Translations under genes and position numbers: made by a program
NCBI GenBank assembly: GCA_964557955.1
Contig: CAZLCS010000020.1
Location: 21,139-85,138, forward strand
DNA: 64,000 nucleotides
Source of the DNA: JALOOX01 sp964557955
GTDB lineage: Bacteria; Desulfobacterota; Syntrophobacteria; Syntrophobacterales; Syntrophobacteraceae
Reading direction: 5' to 3'
The notes under the pieces: generated by a model
What the model was told of the DNA's origin: nothing
Seen by the model: only the letters and a program-made list of their open reading frames with translations
Databases searched by the model: none
Shown here: piece after piece, positions 53,468 through 60,510 of the stretch
How positions within the stretch are numbered: position 1 is the stretch's first letter
Layout of the letters: each line of letters starts with the position of its first letter

Positions 53468-55285
53468 TCATCCAGGGAGGCGTTCGGTCTGAGGCGACGC
53501 GTGCCGCAGCCTGTGCATCCGCAGACCATACATGGAGCCGGCGAGGCCGAAGATGACGCCGAGGCCGACGGCGGTACCCTGCCATTTGGAAAAAATCCTC
53601 CCGGCTCCCTCCTCCTTCTGAACCAGCAGGGCTTCGCTGACCGTGACGGCCGCTTCGACCATGTGGCCCATCCCTCCGTCGATGGTGACCTTCCACTCTC
53701 CCACGCAGTCGGGAACGAAGGCGAAGCAGCCGTTCCTGTCCGTGCGCCCCGTCTGGTGGGCGATTTTGCCCCCCGAGGGCGAGGTGATCTTGACCTCGGC
53801 ATAGCTCATGGGCTCCCCGTCGTCATACTCCGCGCTCACCAGCACCGCCTCCTTCTGGGTGACCTGGTGAAACACGCCGTGGGCGCAAGCCAGGGAGGGC
53901 GCCGCCAGGAGGCTCATCAAGAAGGGGATGAGCACGCTCGAAGCTGCAGACCGATTCTTCTGGGGCGACCGCTTCCAGAACAGGAAAAAGGGAATGCCCG
54001 TCAGCGTGATGAGGATCCCGATGACGGCGTTTCGGGGATTGTGCAGGAAGATTTTCACCGCGATCCAGGCATAGGCGGCGACGAAGACGAATGTCGTGAC
54101 CGGGTATCCCCACACCCGGTAAGGCCGCTCGATGGAGGGTCTCCTCATGCGGAGGACGAAGACGCCGGCGGCTGTGGCTATGGAGGTCACCAGCATGAAA
54201 AACACGGTATAGGACAGGAGCTGGTAGAAGTTGCCGACCACGACCAGCAGGCACGAAATGACAGCCTGGAGGACGATGGAGTGATGCGGCGTCCGGTACC
54301 GGGGATGCACGGAGGCGAACGCTCCTGGAAACAGGCCGTCGCCGGCCATGGCGTAATAGATCCTCGGGGCGGTCAGGATGACGGAATTGAGACTCCCGAG
54401 GATGGCGAGGAGGATCATGACGGAGACAAAGTTGGAAACCCGGGTCCCCAGCAGGGCTTCAGAGGCCCGCCTGGCAATGTCCACCAGCCCCTTCATGTCC
54501 GTAACGGGCAAGGCGTAGATATAGAACGCATTCATGACCAGATAGAGCAACGTTACGAGGATGCTGGAGACAATGAGAGAGAGGGGCAGCGTCCTCTGGG
54601 GGTCCTTCATCTCGCTCGCCACGTATGCGGAAACGAACCAGCCGCTGTACGTGAAAAAGACGGAAATCATGGCCGGACCGAACAGGTCGCCCATGGAGGC
54701 GGTCTCGGAGCGGATCTCGAAATGGTCCCAGCTCCCCGTTCCCCACAGAAAACCGGCGCACGCCAGGAGGACCATGGTCAGCAGGCTCAGCCCGCACACC
54801 AGGTTCTGCGTCCGGCTGGCCCACCGGACGCTCAGCGTGTTGATGATCGTAAAAAGCAGAATGATGAAGACGGCGATGCACTTCGACACGGCCGGGGAAA
54901 GGGCGGCCGGGTCCCGAACGGACAGTGGCAGCAGGTACTCGGTGAAGCCCAGTGCAAGGGCCGCAATGGAGCCGGGGTTGATAATGAAGAAACCGACCCA
55001 GCCCACGAGGAATCCTGCCAGCGGCCCATAGGCCTCCCTCAGGTACACATAGTCCCCGCCGGCACGCGGAAATGCCGCTCCCAGCTCGCCGTAGGAGAGG
55101 GCTCCCAAAAAGGTCAGGAGCCCCCCGATGAGCCAGACCGCCATGATCATCCGTGCGTCGGGCAGGTCGCCGGCAATGAATCCCGTAGTCGTGAAGATAC
55201 CGACCCCCACGACGTTGCCGGCCACGATCATGACGGCATCTACAGGGCGCAGTGTCTTTTGCAGTGCCAGGCAGCTCTCAGGCAT
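53468..55285 (-). CDS. APC amino-acid-type permease fused to CbiL-like domain
   Basis: 605 residues. Residues about 1-445 are an APC-superfamily transporter: VAGNVVGVGIFTTTG (substrate loop in TM1), ELGAAFPRAGGDYVYLREAYGP, twelve or so helices. After a hydrophobic segment that looks like an old signal peptide (IPFLMSLLAAPSLACA) comes AHGVFHQVTQKEAVLVSAEYDDGEPMSYAEVKI, the CbiL/NikL-type periplasmic domain of nickel or cobalt importers (about 465-560), then one last helix and tail. This is a gene fusion of a permease with a Ni/Co-type periplasmic domain. Transport of an amino-acid-metal complex is a guess. Confidence 0.82.
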   Translation of the reverse strand: MPESCLALQKTLRPVDAVMIVAGNVVGVGIFTTTGFIAGDLPDARMIMAVWLIGGLLTFLGALSYGELGAAFPRAGGDYVYLREAYGPLAGFLVGWVGFFIINPGSIAALALGFTEYLLPLSVRDPAALSPAVSKCIAVFIILLFTIINTLSVRWASRTQNLVCGLSLLTMVLLACAGFLWGTGSWDHFEIRSETASMGDLFGPAMISVFFTYSGWFVSAYVASEMKDPQRTLPLSLIVSSILVTLLYLVMNAFYIYALPVTDMKGLVDIARRASEALLGTRVSNFVSVMILLAILGSLNSVILTAPRIYYAMAGDGLFPGAFASVHPRYRTPHHSIVLQAVISCLLVVVGNFYQLLSYTVFFMLVTSIATAAGVFVLRMRRPSIERPYRVWGYPVTTFVFVAAYAWIAVKIFLHNPRNAVIGILITLTGIPFFLFWKRSPQKNRSAASSVLIPFLMSLLAAPSLACAHGVFHQVTQKEAVLVSAEYDDGEPMSYAEVKITSPSGGKIAHQTGRTDRNGCFAFVPDCVGEWKVTIDGGMGHMVEAAVTVSEALLVQKEEGAGRIFSKWQGTAVGLGVIFGLAGSMYGLRMHRLRHASPQTERLPG

Positions 55286-55313
55286 GATTCGAGCTCTCGA
55301 TCTCCCTCCGGAT

Positions 55314-56204
55314 TCATTTCACCTGGAATGTGAAGGTGTAGTTGTACATGTACTCATCGCATGTTGCAAGGTCGGGGTAGGGCGGCTTGTGAGTGAGCGA
55401 GATCAGCCAGTAACCCGGGCGGTCCACAGGGACCACGGCCTGCCCCTGGTCGTCGGTCACGGTCTCCACCGGGAAGCGCATGCCGCCTCCCCTGTGGCCC
55501 TGGTCGGATTTGGCTTCAGCGCTCCCTTGCTCCTTTCCGGATTTCGTCCCCTCGCCTTTCTCCGCCGGTTTTTGAGCGGCGGACCCGCCGGACTCCTTTT
55601 CCTCGTAGCCCGCAAACGTCGCCTTAACCGGGAGGCCGGCCAGGGGCTTCCCCTCGAACAGAACCTTCACAGGCAGCGCAGATCCCTTTTTGAGCTTCGA
55701 AGGGTCCGTCAGGGGCACAAGCTCAAGGGGCTGTTTCATGAGACCGCTCAGGTTCTTGTCGCTTCCCCCCGCCACCAGCACCGTCTTGGCGCTGATATGA
55801 AAGGCCGTACATTTCGTGGGGTTTTCCACCTCCTTCTTGGTCGCCCATTTCCTTCCCTCGGGCGTCATGGTGAAAACCCCCGGCTTGATGCGGGCAGTCA
55901 CCAGGTAGACTCCGGCCTTCTCGATTTTGATCTTGAAGAGGGCCGCCGTTTCCCGCTCGAGCTTCACCGTTTGACCGTCCGGGTCCAGGGCCGTGATCTC
56001 CTCGACCGTGGTTTCCTTCACCTCCTCGTGGATGCGGCTCGCCGGGTACTGGTGACCCCATCCGATCCCGATATCCACGGTCTCACCCGGTTTGGGGAAG
56101 TGATTGGACGGGTTGAGCCAGAGATTGTGGGCGAAGGCATGGGATCCCGCCAGAAGCAGGACCACGGCACAGAAAAGCGACACCAGCTCTCTCTTTCCAC
56201 TCAT
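55314..56204 (-). CDS. DUF4198 periplasmic (Ni/Co-type) protein
   Basis: 296 residues. Signal peptide MSGKRELVSLFCAVVLLLAG ends at AFA-HN, so the mature protein starts with a His (HNLWLNPSNHFPKPGETVDIGIGWGHQYP). These are the DUF4198 features associated with NikM/NikN-like nickel and cobalt uptake proteins. A Lys/Glu/Ser-rich stretch (about 205-240) splits it, and the C-terminal part has RFPVETVTDDQGQAVVPVDRPGYWLISLTHKPPYPD. It lies between the lipoprotein methylase-like gene and the permease fusion. Confidence 0.85.
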   Translation of the reverse strand: MSGKRELVSLFCAVVLLLAGSHAFAHNLWLNPSNHFPKPGETVDIGIGWGHQYPASRIHEEVKETTVEEITALDPDGQTVKLERETAALFKIKIEKAGVYLVTARIKPGVFTMTPEGRKWATKKEVENPTKCTAFHISAKTVLVAGGSDKNLSGLMKQPLELVPLTDPSKLKKGSALPVKVLFEGKPLAGLPVKATFAGYEEKESGGSAAQKPAEKGEGTKSGKEQGSAEAKSDQGHRGGGMRFPVETVTDDQGQAVVPVDRPGYWLISLTHKPPYPDLATCDEYMYNYTFTFQVK

Positions 56205-56230
56205 TTCATTTCTCCAGTGATCTCATGGGA

Positions 56231-57928
56231 TTATTGATGTGAATCCTTCGATGGAGGGGTCAGGAAATCCCCGACATAAAGGAGGTGCTCGAAGGGGAGC
56301 CTGCTCTCCCCAACCTGGTCGAGAATGGTGCCCAGGGTCCCTCGCATCACCTCCTCCTTTTCCTTGTAGCCGGCGCTGGAGACGATGGCCACGGGGGTGG
56401 CGGGCGGGTAATGCTTCGACAGGGCGTCGATGAACTTTCTGAATTCCGTGCGCATGGTGAAGAGAACCATGGTGGCTCCGTGAACGGCCATTTCGTCCAC
56501 CGACCATCCCGAGGCCAGGAGGACGGAGTGGGAATCCTTCCCCTCGGTCACGCCCGTACGGAGTGCGGCATTGGCGGCGTTGAAGGCGCTGAGCCCCGGG
56601 ACGACTTCTGTCTCCAGGTCGCGCAGCTCCGTGAGGGTCCAGGCGCAGGGGCCGTAGATGAGCGGATCGCCGTTGTCCAGCATGGCCACTGTCTGCCCCT
56701 TGGCCACGGCCTCCCTGACCAATGAGGCGAATTCAGCCTGCTTCTGATGGTATTCCTCGCAGCTCATCCGCTCCCGGGCTCTCTCCGCCTCGGTGAGCTG
56801 GGAGCATTTTTTGCCGTAGAACGGGAAGAGCCTCCCGTAGCCATCGATCACCTTTTTGTCCTGGAGCTCACGGGTAAACCGCTCACTGATGCGAATGCCG
56901 GCGAAGATTACATCCGCCTGCTCGATGACCTTCAACGCCCTGAGACTCGCGAGGTCCGGATCGCCGGGCCCGACGCCCACCAGGTAAAATTTGCCCTTGG
57001 ACTCGCCTCCAGCGGATCGGCTTTTGCTCCCAGGCGGTTTGAACCGCGCATCGCCGACGGCCTTTCCCACATAGACCAGGGAGAGGAAGTCGTCGGCCTC
57101 CTTGAGCTTCACCCCGATGTTTTTCAGCGTACCAGTGACCACTTTCTCCTTGCCGGCCTCTCCCGCATGGGAAACGACCGCAACAGGGGTACTGCCCGGA
57201 TAGGCCTTCACGAGCCTCTTGATGAGGGCCTTCATGTCGCGCGGCATAAAGATGACCATGGTGGCCCGTTCATGGCCGGCCAGGCTTTCGATGGTATCCC
57301 TGTGCTCCGGCTTCTCCAGGGGGGCAGAGAGGATGACTTCCCCCAGGCTCACCTGCAAGGCGGCATTGGCCGCGTTAAAGGAGCTCATTCCGGGCACCAC
57401 GGTCGGGTTCAGGTCCTGGAGCTCGTGCATCGTCCAGACGCCGGGGCCGTAAATGGTGGGGTCGCCCCCGCTCGCCATCACCACCTTCTTCCCGTCGGCC
57501 ACGGCCCTGCGCACCAATGACGCAAACTCGGCCTGCTTCCGGTGAAACTCCTCGCAGCTCGTCCCCCTCCATGTGCGCTCCGCTTCCGGGAGCTTCGAGC
57601 AGTCCTTCCCATAAAAGGGGAACAGCAGCCCATAGCCGTCCAGAACCTGCTTTCCTTCAAGGGACACGTAGGGGGTCAGCTTCTCCAAAGCCTTGGGACT
57701 GGAAAAGATGACGTCCGCATCTTGGAGAACACTTACGGCCCTCGGAGTCATGAGGTCTCCGTCGCCGGGTCCGACGCCCACCAGGTGGTAGCTGCCCCTG
57801 GGCGGCGCCGGCTTTTCAGCTTCACGAACCCCCTGAGGTGCAGCGCATCCTCCGGCCAAAAATGCCAGAAGCAGGATCCACAGCCCTGCGGTTCCAATCC
57901 ATGATTTCCTCGGCATTCCCCCCACCAT
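56231..57928 (-). CDS. Lipoprotein with tandem tetrapyrrole (corrin/porphyrin) methylase domains
   Basis: 565 residues from ATG 57928 (AAAGGAG upstream). A signal peptide and lipobox LAGGC (about 15-27 of the mature-start numbering) predict export and lipid anchoring. Two repeats follow, each starting FYLVGVGPGDPDL or YHLVGVGPGDGDLM with a catalytic-type Asp after GPGD, then a GYGxLFPFYGK and GDPxIYGP segment, as in the CobA/CbiE/CbiF tetrapyrrole methylases. SAM is not expected in the periplasm, so they may bind a tetrapyrrole or metal chelate instead of methylating it. First gene of the leftward unit; promoter at 58207-58235. Confidence 0.85.
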   Translation of the reverse strand: MVGGMPRKSWIGTAGLWILLLAFLAGGCAAPQGVREAEKPAPPRGSYHLVGVGPGDGDLMTPRAVSVLQDADVIFSSPKALEKLTPYVSLEGKQVLDGYGLLFPFYGKDCSKLPEAERTWRGTSCEEFHRKQAEFASLVRRAVADGKKVVMASGGDPTIYGPGVWTMHELQDLNPTVVPGMSSFNAANAALQVSLGEVILSAPLEKPEHRDTIESLAGHERATMVIFMPRDMKALIKRLVKAYPGSTPVAVVSHAGEAGKEKVVTGTLKNIGVKLKEADDFLSLVYVGKAVGDARFKPPGSKSRSAGGESKGKFYLVGVGPGDPDLASLRALKVIEQADVIFAGIRISERFTRELQDKKVIDGYGRLFPFYGKKCSQLTEAERARERMSCEEYHQKQAEFASLVREAVAKGQTVAMLDNGDPLIYGPCAWTLTELRDLETEVVPGLSAFNAANAALRTGVTEGKDSHSVLLASGWSVDEMAVHGATMVLFTMRTEFRKFIDALSKHYPPATPVAIVSSAGYKEKEEVMRGTLGTILDQVGESRLPFEHLLYVGDFLTPPSKDSHQ

Positions 57929-58078
57929 TTGCGCTCTCCTTTCGTTTGTGTGTTCAGCAGAAATCGGGTCTCGATCACGGTCGATTTGTGGCGGCAGATG
58001 AAGGTGTCTCATGCGCCCGAGCTGCCCGTACTTCTCCTCCGTCATCGGGCATCCCGAAGAACCATGGGAAGCGACAAC

Positions 58079-58235
58079 AAAAAAAGCCGCGAAGATGCAT
58101 GAGCGCAGATGCTGCGTCCAGACCTTCGTGGCCTCAATGTTTTGCCGACACGCCTTGTGAAACGGGATCTTGATGCACTCGACTTCAGTCGAACGATTGA
58201 CGCCCTTTATTAGCCCTGCTGCAGTGTAATGTCAA
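58079..58235 (-). terminator. Leader of the leftward uptake unit: promoter and terminator
   Basis: On the minus strand TTGACA (58230-58235) and TAATAA (58207-58212) are exactly 17 bases apart. Downstream, GCCACGAAG (58124-58132) pairs with CTTCGCGGC (58086-58094) with one mismatch, followed by seven Ts (58079-58085). The hairpin is downstream of this promoter and about 150 bases before the lipoprotein start, so it is a leader attenuator candidate. TTCGACTGAAG (minus strand, 58183-58193) and AGGCCACGAAGG (58123-58134) also occur in the leader of receptor 1. Confidence 0.7.
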
Positions 58236-58286
58236 CGATCTTCCGGAATGTCGATCACCTGCTCGATATTGTATCATTCAACGGAA

Positions 58287-58690
58287 TCACGCCGCGTATG
58301 GAAGGCATTCCTCGATGAAGCGGGCCATGTCGTCCAGGATCCTCGGCAGGCTCCCACGCACCAGCCGATAGTCGATTTCCTCGTACTCGTGCACCAGGAT
58401 ATTCCGGAGCCCCGCTTCCAGCGCCAGACTCCGGCTCAGATCGGCACTCAGCAGGCCCGTCTCCCCGCCTGCAGGAATGCCGACCGATACGAGGAGGGGG
58501 GTGGCTCTCCACGGCTGTCGAGAAGCTGGATCGCGATGTCCGAGGCCGACATGACCAGGAGCTCGATGAGCCGTTCGACCTTGTGGTGATCGGCCCAGAA
58601 GGCCTCATAAGGACTCTGCCGATAGGGAAGGAACTCCGCCATGTATTGAGACATCCTGCCCAGCTTGCGAGCCACCACTTCAGGAGACAT
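58287..58690 (-). pseudogene. HepT-like HEPN toxin/ribonuclease, frameshifted
   Basis: Begins at ATG 58690 (MSPEVVARKLGRMSQYMAEF) and reads 80 residues to a TGA. The rest continues in another frame as SRSLALEAGLRNILVHEYEE to TGA 58287-58289, including the HEPN RN-x-LVH motif. One extra G in the GGGG run before the break (GCGGGGAGACG) would restore one frame of about 135 residues. It is the partner of the MNT gene and overlaps its stop by 11 bases. A sequencing error in the G-run or real decay are both possible. Confidence 0.75.
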
Positions 58691-59126
58691 TGCGGAGCCT
58701 CCTCACAAAGCTCTGCAATGCTCTCTTTTCCAGGCGCGTGAGGGGTGCGGTGTCCTGGTAGAGCTTCCACGCTCTGAGACGGGCTTTGGCAAACTCGCCG
58801 ACTGCACCCTCGTAAAGGGGGATGCCCCTCGAGAAGATCTCATGAAGGAGGAGCGGGGGGGTCAAAGGAGTGAGGATGACCAGGTCGACTCGATAGGGAT
58901 CGAAAAGCTCCTCAAGGTCGAAAATGATCCGCAGCTTGTCCGCCTGAAACCCACAGCGCATCTGGGCAGCCAGATCCACGTCACTTCGAGATCCCGCCGT
59001 TTTCGATGCGAGCGACCCGAAGAGGACCAGCAGCTGGATGTCCTCCCTTCGACAATAGCGAGCGATTGCCGTGGCATCGAAGAGCTCCAGCAAATGGTCC
59101 GTAACCTGCTGAGGGGCCATGGGCAA
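58680..59126 (-). CDS. MntA-type nucleotidyltransferase antitoxin
   Basis: 148 residues. The minimal nucleotidyltransferase motif is FGSLASKTAGSRSDVDLA (G-S-x9-D-x-D) at residues about 36-53, then a second acidic site near VDLVIL. MNT proteins neutralise HepT toxins by adding AMP residues to the HEPN site. It is the upstream gene of an MntA-HepT pair, with the toxin gene overlapping its end. The function of the pair here is doubtful because the toxin gene is frameshifted. Confidence 0.88.
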   Translation of the reverse strand: MPMAPQQVTDHLLELFDATAIARYCRREDIQLLVLFGSLASKTAGSRSDVDLAAQMRCGFQADKLRIIFDLEELFDPYRVDLVILTPLTPPLLLHEIFSRGIPLYEGAVGEFAKARLRAWKLYQDTAPLTRLEKRALQSFVRRLRNVS

Positions 59127-59704
59127 ATCACTCTGCTTTGATAGATGACTGGAAGCCCTTCACAACGAAACAGCCATCGCAGACCACCGGATTCGAGGGG
59201 TGTTCAGGTATCGCGGCCGGAACTGCCCGCGATGACTCAGCATTCCACCATGGCATGGTACGAGTATTCTTACACAAAGTGTGCATTGAGCAAAGTATGG
59301 CCAGGTGTACAGCCAGGGATTTTCTGAACCCGCGACTTGTTGTCAGTCAGGGAGGCCCCTTGGCGTATGCCAGGGGTTCACGCCGAACATAGTCTGATGG
59401 AAGGGATTCTGGATCGGCGTCAACACCCTCACGCCCAAGCGGCTCCTCAGGAAGGCATGAGAAAGGAGGCTCCTGCGGGAGACCGCGGGCTACACCTCTA
59501 TCAAGCCCGAGGCGGCAGTGGGCGGCAGCCGACTGGATGCCTGCTTTGAAGGACTGCGGGGCAGACTTTGGGTGGACTCAAAGGATCGTAAAAAGCGGTG
59601 GCAGGATGCCGACCTCGTGCATCCTCTTGATCAATTGAACCATGCCGAGAGGGGAAGGCTTTGCCACATCCAGGCATTTCTCGCTTCAGGGACCAATTCG
59701 ACGA
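59127..59704. other. Intergenic region with degraded sfsA copy
   Basis: 578 bases between divergent-end genes mntA and the EIIA gene, both facing left. The only recognisable content is the sfsA remnant (59401-59590). No tRNA, repeat or promoter was clear. Confidence 0.5.
59401..59590 (+). pseudogene. sfsA remnant
   Basis: The plus strand reads GFWIGVNTLTPKRLLRKA, then an in-frame TGA where intact SfsA has Trp, then RRLLRETAGYTSIKPEAAVG and GSRLDACFEGLRGRLWV. This matches residues about 82-150 of the sfsA at 31714 nearly position for position, with a few substitutions (GVNTLTPNRLLKKAWEGG). Both ends of the gene are missing, so it is a degraded duplicate or a remnant of an older copy. Confidence 0.8.
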
Positions 59705-60508
59705 TCACTTGACTGGAGACGCGTTGGCACCGGCCGCTCGGATCGCCAGGCAGTCGTAGACGACGCGATCTGCCTGGTAGAGGACTTCGCCTCGCTTGAC
59801 AATGCGCCATCCGCCCTTTTGAAACATGCCGTCGACTCCGAGCTTCTCGATCAAGCCCGAGGCCGCATCGAGATGCTCTACGAGCTGCGGGTCCTGCGCG
59901 AGCACAACGGGTTTGAAGCCGGGTCCCGTGACAATGGTAACCGGCTCGAGGAGAAGATTGGCCAGGTCGTGAGCCGGAAGTGCGGGCACGGCCGGCCGCG
60001 CCTGCAACTGGATCATCCTTGCCCGCGCGTCGGGAATGGCGGTCTCCTTGGTCGAGCTGATAAGGTCGAGCAGATGATCCCTAACCTCTTTGAGCTCCGT
60101 GGCCGAGCCCAGGCGGTCAAGGCTGGGATAGTTCATCAACGCCTTGGCCAGGATGGATACCTCCCGGAGGAAGTGGTTCCGCTGGTTCTCAGGCACCAGG
60201 TACATGACGATGATCGACACGGGAACGCCGTCCGGGGCCCCGTAGTCGATCCCCTGGGGGCTCCACCCCACGACACACAATAGATCTTCCTCAAACGGCA
60301 CCCGGGCATGGGGGCAGGCCCAGCCGCCCCCGAGCGCGGTCCTCGTCGAGCGCTCCCGCTCCATGACCAGCCCCAGGACATCGGTCCCCGCCGGGAGCGT
60401 CGGAATCGCTTCGATGATGTGGGCCAGGAACTGGAGGGCGTCATCCTTGTTCTCGTCGGGCAGCTCGATCAGCCGGCCTTCCTGCAGCGCGTCCAGCAGA
60501 CTTTCCAT
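59705..60508 (-). CDS. PTS EIIA (Ntr-like) domain protein next to MgtA-type ATPase
   Basis: 267 residues from ATG 60508 (GGAGGTG upstream); it starts 3 bases after the mgtA stop. The N-terminal half is a type-2 EIIA domain with the phosphorylatable His in WACPHARVPFEED (about residue 66) and IVMYLVPE. The C-terminal half (about 155-267) has no clear homology; the part RRxQxR-like (ARMIQLQARPAVPALPAHDLANLLLEPV) looks like a regulatory extension. Linked EIIA and MgtA genes suggest phosphorylation-dependent control of Mg2+ uptake, as proposed for PtsN and K+ or Mg2+ transport. Confidence 0.75.
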   Translation of the reverse strand: MESLLDALQEGRLIELPDENKDDALQFLAHIIEAIPTLPAGTDVLGLVMERERSTRTALGGGWACPHARVPFEEDLLCVVGWSPQGIDYGAPDGVPVSIIVMYLVPENQRNHFLREVSILAKALMNYPSLDRLGSATELKEVRDHLLDLISSTKETAIPDARARMIQLQARPAVPALPAHDLANLLLEPVTIVTGPGFKPVVLAQDPQLVEHLDAASGLIEKLGVDGMFQKGGWRIVKRGEVLYQADRVVYDCLAIRAAGANASPVK

Positions 60509-60510
60509 GA

